From positions 930,001 through 994,000 of the forward strand of contig JACYUE010000002.1 in NCBI GenBank assembly GCA_014841595.1: a stretch of DNA of 64,000 nucleotides, written 5' to 3'. A program made the translations under genes and the position numbers. Source of the DNA: Oxalobacteraceae sp. CFBP 8761. Lineage in GTDB: Bacteria > Pseudomonadota > Gammaproteobacteria > Burkholderiales > Burkholderiaceae_D. Below the pieces are notes generated by a model, which did not search any database, was not told the origin of the DNA, and saw only the letters and a list, made by a program, of their open reading frames with translations. Shown here one piece after another: positions 9,639 to 19,600 of this stretch (position 1 is the first letter of the stretch; each line of letters begins with the position of its first letter).

Positions 9639-10073
9639 TTACTGCGCCGGCGCCTGTTCAGGCAAACCCGGCGCCTGGCTTGGCGACAACGGATTGTCCG
9701 GGCCGCCAGCCACTTTCGACACGAAATACTCGGTCTCGCCAAAGCAGGTGGTCGGCACGCCCTTGTGCTGGTCATACGTCAGCTGCACACGCTTGCCCAT
9801 GCTGGCCAGCAGGGCCGGTACCACGGTTTCGTCGCGCACCGTAAACACGAAGCGCTCGGGGATCGCGCCCGGCATGCTCGACAGCAGAATCTCGCCTTCC
9901 CACGTTTTGCACAGCCAGCCGCGCTTGGAGAATTTCTGCAGGTAGCCGGCACGCTCGCCTTCCGAATACGACCAGGTCAGTGTGAACCAGGTATAGCCTG
10001 CAGCCAGGACAGCGACGACGGCGATGAGGATGAGCAGGATGGCGGAAGTGCGCTTGGGCATGGTAGTCGGCAT
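9639..10073 (-). CDS. Small membrane-anchored protein of unknown function
   Basis: 144 aa from the ATG at 10073 (MPTTMPKRTSAILLILIAVVAVLAAGYTW); the ATG at 10061 is an equally good start. One N-terminal transmembrane helix or uncleaved signal anchor is followed by a soluble periplasmic part with SYSEGERAGYLQKFSKRGWLCKTWEGEI and a VTYDQ-like TYDQHKGVPTTCFGETEYFV segment. Two conserved-looking cysteines (LCKTW and TTCFGET) could form a disulfide. Similar short proteins are widespread in beta- and gammaproteobacteria without assigned function. It is probably co-directional with the DUF475 gene upstream (122 bp gap). Confidence 0.75.
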   Translation of the reverse strand: MPTTMPKRTSAILLILIAVVAVLAAGYTWFTLTWSYSEGERAGYLQKFSKRGWLCKTWEGEILLSSMPGAIPERFVFTVRDETVVPALLASMGKRVQLTYDQHKGVPTTCFGETEYFVSKVAGGPDNPLSPSQAPGLPEQAPAQ

Positions 10074-10195
10074 GGTTGGGGCTGGTCGATCAAGAAAGTG
10101 GGCAGGGTTGGCAAACGGGCAGCGCAAACGCGGTGCGCGCCCATTCTGCCATGCCTTGCCTTAATCGCAAACCGGGATTCCGGCGACTGGCCGGG

Positions 10196-11251
10196 TCAGG
10201 CCGATTCGGGGCCGGTCAGCGCCTCATGCGCCAGCCGCCGGCGGTAGCGGATCGACGACCACAGCGACACGAGAATGAACGCCAGCCCGGACAGCCCGGT
10301 GAACCATTCGGGGATGTGATAGTGCACGCTGGCGAACATGATCAGCGCCAGAATGCCGATGGCGTAGTGCGCGCCATGCTCCAGATACACGAATTCCTGC
10401 AGCGTGCCCTTGTAGACCAGGAACACGGTCATCGAGCGCACGAACATGGCGCCGATGGCCAGCCCCAGCATGATGATGACGACATCGTTGGTGATGGCAA
10501 ACGCGCCGATGACGCCATCGAAGCTGAACGACGCATCGAGCACCTCGAGGTACAGGAAGCCCCCGATGCTGCCCTGCGAGATCATCGCGCCCACCGACGG
10601 ATCGTGTTCCTTCGCTTCCAGCAGGTTGCTGAGCCATTTCACGGCTATATAGATCAGCACGCCCGTGACGCCGGCGATCAGCACCGCCAGCTTGCGCGCC
10701 TCTGGCATCAGGCGCATGGCGCCAACCACGCACAGCAGCGTGAGCAGCACGGCCAGGCCTTCGGTGCCGTACTTGCCGACCTTCGCCTCGAACCAGTCGA
10801 ACCAGTGCAGCTCTTTTTCTTCGTCGAACAAAAAATTCAGGAACACCAGCATCAGGAAGGCGCCGCCGAAAGCGGCAACCTCGGCGTGGTGCGCCGTCAG
10901 GTTGCGCGAATACTCGTCGGGATTGTCGAGCGCCATGTGCCAGACGTCCGGCAACCCCAGCCCGGTTGCGGCCGCCACGATCATCAGCGGAAACAGCAGG
11001 CGCATCCCGAATACCGCCACCAGGATGCCGACGGTGAGGAACAACTTGCGCCAGAATTCGTTCCAGTGCTTGAGCACCGAGGCGTTGACCACCGCATTGT
11101 CGAAAGAAAGCGACACTTCCAGCACGCCGAGGATGGCCGTGATCCACAAGGCTTGCAGCAGCCCGGGCCAGCCCCGGTGCGCATAGCCCCACCAGCCGGC
11201 GAGCACCATGAGCACTGCCGTTACGACGAACGACCACCGGAAATGCCGCAT
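10196..11251 (-). CDS. DUF475 (TerC-related) integral membrane protein
   Basis: 351 aa with about nine hydrophobic helices. Two repeated acidic membrane motifs, SLSFDNAVVNASVL (about 45-58) and ASFSFDGVIGAFAITND (about 240-256), mark the internal duplication typical of the DUF475/TerC superfamily. The soluble segment LFDEEKELHWFDWFEAKVGKYG lies between halves. TerC-like proteins are linked to metal-ion handling and tellurite resistance, but the biochemical role of DUF475 is not settled. The start ATG at 11251 gives a first transmembrane helix directly after MRHFR. It is divergent from the DUF212 gene. Confidence 0.9.
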   Translation of the reverse strand: MRHFRWSFVVTAVLMVLAGWWGYAHRGWPGLLQALWITAILGVLEVSLSFDNAVVNASVLKHWNEFWRKLFLTVGILVAVFGMRLLFPLMIVAAATGLGLPDVWHMALDNPDEYSRNLTAHHAEVAAFGGAFLMLVFLNFLFDEEKELHWFDWFEAKVGKYGTEGLAVLLTLLCVVGAMRLMPEARKLAVLIAGVTGVLIYIAVKWLSNLLEAKEHDPSVGAMISQGSIGGFLYLEVLDASFSFDGVIGAFAITNDVVIIMLGLAIGAMFVRSMTVFLVYKGTLQEFVYLEHGAHYAIGILALIMFASVHYHIPEWFTGLSGLAFILVSLWSSIRYRRRLAHEALTGPESA

Positions 11252-11384
11252 ATGCGCCTCTTGTGTGCAGGTATCTGTTGGGACAATATTACCGTGTCCC
11301 TGCCAAAATGGGCTGTACCGAAAGTCGCCCGCCGAGCCTTGCTTCTGAGATAATTCTGCCCAGCATTTTTCACTCTAAGAAATC

Positions 11385-11807
11385 ATGGAAATCATTTATC
11401 TCGTCACACCGGTACTGACCTGGATGGTAGTCGGCCCGATCAAGTTCCTCATATCCAGTGTCCGCTATCGGCGCTGGGCCTTCGACCTGGTCGGCAATGG
11501 CGGCTTCCCCAGCAACCACAGCGCCGTCGTTTCCAGCATGGCCACGCTGATCGCGCTGCGCGAAGGCATGGGCCATCCGGCGTTCGGCGTGGCCGTCACG
11601 CTCGCCTTCATCGTCATGATCGACGCCAACAGCCTGCGCCAGCACGTCGGTCGCCACGCTGTCACGCTGAACCGCCTGCATGACGGCAAAGAGGATTATG
11701 TGATCCTGCGCGAGCGCATGGGGCACACCCGGTTCGAGATCGCCGGCGGCATCCTGACCGGCATCGGCATGGGCTTTCTGATCTACACCGTGCTGGGCGG
11801 GTTCTAG
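11385..11807 (+). CDS. Divergent PAP2 family protein (DUF212/YuiD-like)
   Basis: 140 aa, small integral membrane protein with helices near 1-20, 60-80 and 115-138. Family motifs visible: GNGGFPSNHSAVVSSMATL, where Ser-Asn-His corresponds to a phosphatase-like active site, and IDANSLRQHVGRHA. It belongs to the divergent PAP2/acid-phosphatase-like DUF212 family found in many bacteria and plastids; the substrate is unknown. It is a single gene, followed by 245 bp of regulatory DNA for the efflux operon. Confidence 0.88.
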   Translation: MEIIYLVTPVLTWMVVGPIKFLISSVRYRRWAFDLVGNGGFPSNHSAVVSSMATLIALREGMGHPAFGVAVTLAFIVMIDANSLRQHVGRHAVTLNRLHDGKEDYVILRERMGHTRFEIAGGILTGIGMGFLIYTVLGGF

Positions 11808-11954
11808 TGTATGTACGGGGTGCGTGCGCCGCGCATCCCGTGGACGTCCGGGCGTCCATCGTCTGTCCGTTTTTTACGGCATTCCATCCCGGACGGAATG
11901 CAGCTCATCGCCAGATTCCGCACTTCATCCATCCAATTCCGCAAACCACAGGAT

Positions 11955-11989
11955 CGTCAATTGACGCTGCTGGAGACCTCCTGAATACT
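11955..11989 (+). promoter_or_regulatory. Sigma70 promoter with palindromic operator for the RND efflux operon
   Basis: TTGACG (11961-11966), a 17-bp spacer and AATACT (11984-11989) form a plausible sigma70 promoter; transcription would start near 11996, about 57 bp before the adaptor ATG. The -35 box is the right half of the perfect 12-bp palindrome CGTCAATTGACG (11955-11966), a likely repressor operator. No regulator gene adjoins the operon. Confidence 0.55.
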
Positions 11990-12052
11990 GCGCGCTGGAT
12001 GTATCTGAACTTATTTTTATAAAAACACCGAGTCCATTTCCGGAGAACCACC

Positions 12053-13198
12053 ATGCTGCGCAAAACACTCCTCGTTCTAGCCATCGCATCAAGCCTAGTC
12101 GCTTGCGGCAAAGATTCCAAAGCCCCCGAGGGCAAGGACAACAAGCCGACGCAACTGACCGTGGCGCAGGAGGATGTCTTGACGATCCAGAGTGCGTCGG
12201 TGTCGTCGGGGCCGGTGATTACCGGCTCGATCGAGCCCGAGCGCCGCGCCGATTTGCGCGCCGAAGTCTCGGCCATCGTGCTGCAGGTGCTCAAGGAAAA
12301 CGGCGAACCGGTCAAGCGCGGCGACGTGCTGGTGCGCCTCGACGAAACCTCGATCCGCGACACCCTGATGTCGGCCGAAGACATGCAGCGCGCCGCGTCG
12401 CTGGCGGTCGACCAGGCCAATCGCCAGCTCGAGCGCCTGAAGACGCTCACGGCGTCGGGCATGACGTCGGCCAAGGCGCTCGACGACGCCGAGATGGCGC
12501 GCAACAACGCGATGAGTGAACTGTCGAGCTCGCGCAGCCGCGTGGCCACCGCGCGCCAGCAACTGGCCCGCACCACCGTGCGCGCGCCGTTCGACGGCAT
12601 CGTTTCCGAGCGCAAGGTGTCCAATGGCGACACCGCCACCATCGGCAAGGAACTCGTCAAGGTCATCGACCCGACCAGCATGCGTTTCGAAGGCGCAGTC
12701 TCGGCCGATTCGGTCAGCACCGTCAAGATCGGCCAGAAGGTCAACTTCCGCGTCAATGGCTACGCCGACCAGACGTTTGCCGGCGTCGTCAAGCGCATCG
12801 ACCCGGCCGCCAATCCGGTCACGCGCCAGGTCGAGGTGCTGGTGGGCTTTGTCGACAATGCGCAGCCGCGCGTGGCCGGCCTGTACGCCGAAGGGCGTGT
12901 CGACGCCGCCGCGAGCGATGCGCTGATGCTGCCAGAGAGCGCGCTGGTGCGCGTGGGCGACGCCAGCCACACCTGGCGCATCAAGGACAAGACGCTGTCG
13001 AAGGTCAAGCTGGTGGTCGGCGCGCGCGACGCCCGTACCGGCAATGTCGAGATCAAGCAGGGCCTCGCAGCCGGCGACGTGGTGCTGCGTGCGCCGACGT
13101 CGAACCTGAAGGACGGCCAGAAGGTCGACATGCCGAACGCCCGTGTGGCCAGCGCAAATGGCGCTGGCGCGGGCGCCGGCGCAGTCCAGGGCAAGTAA
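12053..13198 (+). CDS. RND efflux periplasmic adaptor lipoprotein (membrane fusion protein)
   Basis: 381 aa. It begins MLRKTLLVLAIASSLVACGKD, a lipoprotein signal with lipobox LVAC (Cys18). The HlyD/AcrA-type layout is visible: a biotinyl-lipoyl-like half (RADLRAEVSAIVLQVLKENGEPVKRGDVLVRLD), an alpha-helical hairpin rich in Ala/Arg/Gln (about 105-165), the second lipoyl half (TTVRAPFDGIVSERKVSNGDT), and a beta-barrel domain. It would link the inner-membrane pump encoded 28 bp downstream to an outer-membrane channel. No TolC/OprM-type gene is present in the window, so the channel is presumably encoded elsewhere. Confidence 0.95.
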   Translation: MLRKTLLVLAIASSLVACGKDSKAPEGKDNKPTQLTVAQEDVLTIQSASVSSGPVITGSIEPERRADLRAEVSAIVLQVLKENGEPVKRGDVLVRLDETSIRDTLMSAEDMQRAASLAVDQANRQLERLKTLTASGMTSAKALDDAEMARNNAMSELSSSRSRVATARQQLARTTVRAPFDGIVSERKVSNGDTATIGKELVKVIDPTSMRFEGAVSADSVSTVKIGQKVNFRVNGYADQTFAGVVKRIDPAANPVTRQVEVLVGFVDNAQPRVAGLYAEGRVDAAASDALMLPESALVRVGDASHTWRIKDKTLSKVKLVVGARDARTGNVEIKQGLAAGDVVLRAPTSNLKDGQKVDMPNARVASANGAGAGAGAVQGK

Positions 13199-13226
13199 AT
13201 CCAGGAACCCTTAAGGAAAACCCACC

Positions 13227-16200
13227 ATGTTCCTGTCCAATTTTAGTGTCAAGAAACCGGTCGCGACGATCGTCATCATCGTCGCGATGATGGCCATCGG
13301 CCTGCTGGCCCTGTCCAAGCTGAAGGTCAACCAGAACCCGGATGTCGAGATTCCGATCATCGTGGTCGACATTCCGTATCCGGGCGCATCGCCCGAGACC
13401 GCCGAGCGCGAGATCACCAACCGCCTCGAAAAGCAGATGCAGGCGATCCAGGGCGTCAAGGACGTCAATTCCAACTCCTACGAAGGCGGCGCCTCGATCT
13501 GGATGGAGTTCGACTTCAACCGCGACCTGATCGAAGCATCGGACGACGTGCGCAATGCGATTGCCGCCGTGCGCTACAAGCTGCCGATCGAGATGCGCGA
13601 GCCGGTGCTGCGCCGGATCGATCCGTCGGCCCAGCCGATCATGTCGCTGGCGCTGTCGTCGAGCACCCAGACCCACGCCGAAATCTCGCGCTACGCCGAA
13701 GACGTGCTGGCTGACGAATTCCGCGGCATCGATGGCGTGTCCACTGTGGTCGTCAACGGCGCGCTGCGGCGCGAGCTGTCGGTGCTGCTGCGCGCCGAGA
13801 AGCTGAGCGAATTCAATGTCTCGGCGTCGGATGTCACCAACGCGCTGCGCAACGGTAATACCAATGCGCCGGTGGGCAAGCTGCGTAGCGAACTGGACGA
13901 AAAAGGCATCCGCCTGGTCGGGCGCATCGAGCGTCCCGAAGATTTTTCGCAGATCGTTGTCAAGCGCAATGGCGACCAGATCGTGCGCCTGAGCCAGGTG
14001 GCCGAGATCCGCGATGGCTTCGCCGACGTGAACACGCTGTCGGTGCGCAGCGGCAGGCCGAATGTGGGCCTGCAGATTTCGCGCTCGCGTGATGCCTCGA
14101 CCGTGTCGCTGGCCAAGCGCGTCCACGAAGTGGTGGCAGCGCAGAGCAAACTGCTGCCGGCCGGCACCAAACTCGAGGTCGTGATTGACGGCGGCAAGGA
14201 TGCGCAGTCGAGCCTGAACAACGTGATCGAGGCGCTGGTACTGGGGGCCGTCCTGACCGTGTTCGTCGTCTACGCGTTTCTCAATTCATGGCGCTCGACG
14301 CTGATCACCGCGCTGGCGCTGCCGACGTCGGTGCTGGCGGCGTTCATCGCGGTCTGGCTGTGCGGCTTCACGCTGAACTTCATGACGCTGCTGGGCCTGT
14401 CGCTGGCCATTGGCGTGCTGATCGACGATGCGATCGTGGTGCGCGAAAACATCGTGCGCCACATGGAAATGGGTTCCGACCGCCGCACCGCGGCGCTCGA
14501 AGGCACCGCCGAAATCGGCATGGCAGTGGCCGCAACCACCTTCTCGATCATGGCCGTGTTCGTGCCGGTGGCCTTCATGCCGGGTGTGTCCGGTGAGTGG
14601 TTCCGCCCGTTTGCGCTGACCGTGACCTGCTCGGTGATCGTCTCGCTGTTCATCTCGTTCACGCTCGACCCGATGATGTCGGCCTACTGGGGTGACCCAC
14701 CGGATCACCACAGCCGCCCGAAGACCGGCATCGGCGCCGTGCTCGACCGCTTCAACCACTGGTTCGACCATCAGGCCGACCGCTACGGCCGCGTGATCGC
14801 CTGGGCGCTGCATCACCGCCGCGCGATGGCATTCCTGGCAGTCGCCAGCCTGATCGGCGCGCTGGCCATGCACCATTTCTTTGGCGGGTCGAGCTTCCTG
14901 CCGAAGCAGGACTCGGGCAACCTGCAGATCGAGGTGCGCACGCCGGCCTCGTCGTCGATCGAGTATGCGCGCCGCAAGCTCGAAGCGGCCGCCGTGCTGG
15001 CCCGCACCCTGCCTGAAACGAAGGACACCAACAGCAACGTCAAGACCAGCGGCGGCTCGATCTACGTCGACATCGGCAAGCGCAGCGAGCGCAAGCGCTC
15101 TGCATCCGAAGTTGCCGTCGAACTGCGCGCCAAAATCTCGAGCCTGGTGGGCGCTGAATACACGGTCATCGATGACCTGTCCGGCGGCGGCAAGCCGGTG
15201 CAGGTGGAATTTACCGGTCCCGACTCGCGTAAACTCATGGAGCTGACCACCGCCTACATGGAAAAACTGCGTGAAGTGCCGGGCGCGGTCGACGTCGCGC
15301 TGTCCGAGCAGGATCCGAAGAACGAACTGCAGATCGTGCTCGACCGGGGTCTGGCTAATGCCCTGGGCATTTCGGTGGGCGATGCGGCGCAGTCGCTGCG
15401 CGTGGCGTTTGCCGGCATCGAAGTGGGCGACTGGGTCGATCCGACCAGCGAAACCCGCGACGTCGCCGTGCGCCTGCATCCCGACGACCGCGTCAATACC
15501 GACAGCATCGAGCGCCTGCCGATCCCGGTCGCCGGCACCGGCATGATGGTGCCGCTCGAGCAGATCGCCTCGATCACGATGGGCAAGGGCCCATCGGCGA
15601 TCCGTCACAAGAATGGCGAGCGCATGATCACCGTGTCGGCCAATGCCCAAGGCCGTTCGGCCGGTGAAGTCACGACCGACGCCATGAAACTGGCGCGCAC
15701 CTTCGACTTCCCGCCGGGTTACGGGCTGGCGCTGGGCGGCTCGGGCGAAGACCAGCAGGAACTGTTCAAGGAGATGGTCATTGCGCTGTTCTCGGGCATT
15801 GCGCTGATGTACCTGATCCTCGTGATGCAGTTCGGCTCGTTCACGGCGCCGATCGGCGTGATGCTGTCGTTGCCGCTGTCGCTGATCGGCGTCGTGCTGG
15901 CCCTGATCATGACCGGCAACACGCTTAACCTGATGAGCATGATCGGCATCCTGATGCTGATGGGGCTGGTGGCCAAGAACGCGATCCTGCTGCTCGACGC
16001 GGCCAGGGCGCTCGAGCACGAAGGAATGGACCGCGAAGAAGCGCTGATGGCGGCCGGGCGCAAGCGCCTGCGGCCGATCCTGATGACCACCTTCGCACTG
16101 ATCGCCGGCATGCTGCCGGTGGCGCTGGCCCTGGGCGACTCGGGCGAGTTCTACCAGCCACTGGCCATTGCGATCATCGGCGGCACGATCACCTCGACCA

Positions 16201-16433
16201 TCCTGACGCTGCTGGTGGTGCCAACGTTCTATGACAGCATCGAGATTGCCCGCGACCGCATGGTGGCCAAGTACGGCCGCCGCGCCGAGCACCGCAATGC
16301 GCTGGTGGCGTTCCTGATGACGTTCGTCGAAGCCATCCTGGCGCTGACGCTGGTGCGTCTGGTCTATCGACTGGTCATGCGCCTCGTGCAGATGGTGACG
16401 GGGCGCGGCCGTGCCAAGGTGGCGCCGGTCTGA
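13227..16433 (+). CDS. RND-family efflux pump permease (HAE1-like)
   Basis: 1068 aa, the usual length for tripartite efflux pumps. It starts MFLSNFSVKKPVATIVIIVAM (TM1). The large periplasmic loops begin with PGASPETAEREITNRLE. The proton-relay helix GLSLAIGVLIDDAIVVREN carries the paired Asp residues, and the second half repeats the pattern with GLVAKNAILLLD. It exports toxic compounds from the inner membrane or periplasm using proton motive force; drug specificity cannot be read from the sequence. The ATG is preceded by TTAAGGAAAAC and lies 28 bp after the adaptor gene, so the two form an operon closed by the terminator at 16478. Confidence 0.96.
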   Translation: MFLSNFSVKKPVATIVIIVAMMAIGLLALSKLKVNQNPDVEIPIIVVDIPYPGASPETAEREITNRLEKQMQAIQGVKDVNSNSYEGGASIWMEFDFNRDLIEASDDVRNAIAAVRYKLPIEMREPVLRRIDPSAQPIMSLALSSSTQTHAEISRYAEDVLADEFRGIDGVSTVVVNGALRRELSVLLRAEKLSEFNVSASDVTNALRNGNTNAPVGKLRSELDEKGIRLVGRIERPEDFSQIVVKRNGDQIVRLSQVAEIRDGFADVNTLSVRSGRPNVGLQISRSRDASTVSLAKRVHEVVAAQSKLLPAGTKLEVVIDGGKDAQSSLNNVIEALVLGAVLTVFVVYAFLNSWRSTLITALALPTSVLAAFIAVWLCGFTLNFMTLLGLSLAIGVLIDDAIVVRENIVRHMEMGSDRRTAALEGTAEIGMAVAATTFSIMAVFVPVAFMPGVSGEWFRPFALTVTCSVIVSLFISFTLDPMMSAYWGDPPDHHSRPKTGIGAVLDRFNHWFDHQADRYGRVIAWALHHRRAMAFLAVASLIGALAMHHFFGGSSFLPKQDSGNLQIEVRTPASSSIEYARRKLEAAAVLARTLPETKDTNSNVKTSGGSIYVDIGKRSERKRSASEVAVELRAKISSLVGAEYTVIDDLSGGGKPVQVEFTGPDSRKLMELTTAYMEKLREVPGAVDVALSEQDPKNELQIVLDRGLANALGISVGDAAQSLRVAFAGIEVGDWVDPTSETRDVAVRLHPDDRVNTDSIERLPIPVAGTGMMVPLEQIASITMGKGPSAIRHKNGERMITVSANAQGRSAGEVTTDAMKLARTFDFPPGYGLALGGSGEDQQELFKEMVIALFSGIALMYLILVMQFGSFTAPIGVMLSLPLSLIGVVLALIMTGNTLNLMSMIGILMLMGLVAKNAILLLDAARALEHEGMDREEALMAAGRKRLRPILMTTFALIAGMLPVALALGDSGEFYQPLAIAIIGGTITSTILTLLVVPTFYDSIEIARDRMVAKYGRRAEHRNALVAFLMTFVEAILALTLVRLVYRLVMRLVQMVTGRGRAKVAPV

Positions 16434-16477
16434 TCCCCCACGGCAGGGCGCCGCACGCGCCTTGCCGGATTTTCCGG

Positions 16478-16509
16478 ACACGGCCAGTGATAACTGGCCG
16501 TGTTTTTTT
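16478..16509 (+). terminator. Intrinsic terminator of the RND operon
   Basis: A perfect 11-bp stem, ACACGGCCAGT (16478-16488) and ACTGGCCGTGT (16493-16503), encloses a 4-nt loop and is followed by a run of seven T (16503-16509). This is a textbook Rho-independent terminator 45 bp after the permease stop. Confidence 0.93.
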
Positions 16510-16695
16510 ATGCGTGACTAATGGTTGGTTTGCCGGGGTTGTAAAATAGCACCCCGGCAACCAACGGACGACGGCTTATGGTCTAATAGCGGCTGTTTTG
16601 CCATGCACTTTGCCATCAGGCAGCCTGTGCAACGGTGGCGTGCCTCCGCATGACGCCACGCCGCATCTCCATTTTCCTCCGTAAGGTCCAGCCCC

Positions 16696-19600
16696 ATGCC
16701 CGCAGCCCAGCCCATTGCCTTGTTCGTGAACGACGACATGAACTGGCTCGCCGGTGGGGGCGAGATGGGCGAACTGATCCGCAGTATGGACTGGTCGGCG
16801 ACGCCGCTCGGACCGCTGTCCGGCTGGCCGCAGAGCCTGCGCACATCGGTCAGCCTGTGCCTGTCGTCGACGTTCCCGATCCTGGTCTGCTGGGGCCCGG
16901 ACGACATCCAGATCTACAACGACGCCTACCGCCCGATCTGCGGCGACCTGCATCCCGCAGCCATGGGCGCGCCATTCAAGGTGGTCTGGGCCTCGGCCCT
17001 GCCGGTCGTGGGTGAGGCCTTCGAACTTGCGCACCAGGGCTCCGGTGCGTACATCCGCGACCAGCAGATGTTCCTCGACCGCAGTGGCTATCTCGAAGAA
17101 GCCAATATGACGTTTTCGTTCTCGCCAATCCGCGACGAGTCGGGCGCGATCGGCGGGATATTCCACCCGATTACCGAAACCACGGTACAGGTGCTCAGTG
17201 CGCGCCGCAGCAAGGGCTTGCGTGACCTGACCGCGAGCCTGGCGGGCGTGCGCTCGATCGATGACATCGGCACGCAGCTCGCGAGCCACTGCGCGCACAT
17301 GACGGCCGACGTGCCGTTCGTGCTGTTCTACCAGATCGATCCCCAGACCGGCACGCTGGCGCTGCGTGGCAACGCTGGTCTGGCGCCGGGCAACCCATTG
17401 GCCCCGCTGGCAACCGCCTTCGACGACAGCATCTGGCCATTTGCCCGCAGCAGCAGTTCGCATTCGGTTGAACAGGCCGACGACGTTGCCGCGCGCCTGG
17501 GGAGTGTCGCTTGCGGACCCTACGAGGACGCGCCGCGCTCGGCGCTGGTCCTGCCCATGACCTTGCCCGGCCAGCAGGAGCTGTTCGGCTTTGTCGTGGC
17601 CGGGGTCAGCGTGCGCCGCGCGCTCGATGCCGACTACCGCAACTTTTATGCATTGCTCGGGGCGGCCGTCAATACCGCCGTGGGCAATGTGATTGCCTAC
17701 GAGCAGGAACAGCACCGCGCCGAAGAACTGGCCCAGATCGACCGCGCCAAGACGGCGTTCTTCTCGAACGTCTCGCATGAATTTCGCACGCCGCTGACGC
17801 TGATTCTCGGCCCGCTCGACGATGCGCTGGCCGATGCGCCCGAGTCGATGAATGCGATCCAGCGCCAGCGCGTCGAGCTCACCCACCGCAACTCGCTGCG
17901 CCTGCTCAAGCTGGTCAATTCGCTGCTCGACTTTTCGCGCATCGAGGCCGGCCGCGTGCAGGCCAGCTACGTCCCGGTCGATCTCACGCGCCTGACGGTC
18001 GACCTGGCCGGCGTGTTCGAGTCGGCCATGGCCAAGGGGGGGCTGGAGTACACAGTCGATCTGCAGCCGCTGACCCAGCCGGTGTTCGTCGACCGCGACA
18101 TGTGGGAAAAGATCGTCTTCAACCTGCTGTCGAACGCCTTCAAGTTCACGCTGCACGGTGGCGTCACGGTGACGTTGCGTGAACATGCCGGCATGGCGCG
18201 CCTGTCGGTGCAGGACACCGGCACCGGCATTCCCGAGCATGAACTGCCGCGCATGTTCGAACGCTTCCACCGCATCGAAGGCGCGCCGGGCCGCACCTAC
18301 GAAGGCACCGGCATCGGCCTGGCGCTGATCCAGGAGCTGGTGCGCCTGCATGGCGGGACAATCGCAGTCTCGAGCACCTTCGGCGAAGGCACCCGGTTCG
18401 ACGTCGATCTGCCGTTCGGCGATGCACACCTGCCGGCGGATCGCATCGTGCAGGCGCCGGAGACGATGGCCGACCGCCAGCGCATGGGCGCGGCGTTCGT
18501 CGAAGAAGCACTGCGCTGGCTGCCCGACACGCTGGAAGGCGCAGCGACGACGCCGGCGCCGGAGCCGACGCCGGATATGGACATGGACACGAGCGCGCCC
18601 GCGCAGCCTGAAGCGCGCCCGCGCATCCTGGTTGCCGATGACAACAACGACATGCGCGCCTACCTGAAATCGCTGCTCGAACCGCATGCCGACGTGCGCG
18701 CGGTGGCCGATGGCCAGGCAGCGTACGAGATGGCGCTGCTGGACCCGCCCGACCTGGTGCTGTCGGACGTGATGATGCCGCGCCTGGACGGTTTTGGCCT
18801 GATCGCGAAGGTGCGCGCCAGCGAACTGCTGCGTCATCTGCCGGTCATGCTGCTGTCGGCGCGCGCGGGCGAAGAAGCCAAGGTCGAAGGCTTGCAGGCC
18901 GGCGCCGACGACTACCTGGTCAAGCCGTTTTCAGCCAACGAGCTGCTGGCGCGCATCGGCACCCAGGTGGCGCTGGGACGCGAGCGGCGCCAGAACGCGC
19001 GCGATGCGCAGGCGCGCGAAGCGCATGTGCGGGCGCTGATCGACGCTTCGCCCGCGATGCTCTGGACCACCGACAACGACAGCCTGTGCACCTATCTGAG
19101 CCGGCGCTGGTACGACTACACGGGCCGCACGCCCGAGCAGGACCTGGGCATGGGCTGGCTCGAGAACGTGCACCCCGACGACGCCGCGCGTTCGGGCGAG
19201 ATCTTCCTGGCCGCCAGTGCGGCCCGCCAGCCGTTCTCGTTCGATTACCGCCTGCGCGGCCATGACGGCAGCTACCGCTGGTTCATCGACGCCGGCCTGC
19301 CGCGCGTGAATGCCGCCGGGGAGCCGGACGGGTATGTCGGCACCGTGATCGACGTCCATGCGCGCAAGCTGTTGCAGGAGCGCTTCGAGCGCGTGTCCGA
19401 GGCGGGCGATATCGGCGTCTGGTATGCCGACGTGCCGTTCACGCATTTCCAGATCAATGCCGAGATGGCGCTGCACTTCGGCGTCGACATGGGCCGCGCC
19501 GCGTCGGTGAGCGAACTGCTGGCGGCGGTGGAGCCGGAAGACCGCGAGCGGCTGGCCGAGAGCGTCGAGCACGCGGTGCGCGCCGGCGCGCCGCTGGACC

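Noticed and set aside
11879..11901. GCATTCC/GGAATGC hairpin after the DUF212 gene, considered as a terminator
   Set aside because: The stem is perfect but no U-run follows on either strand, and the T-rich stretch lies upstream of it.
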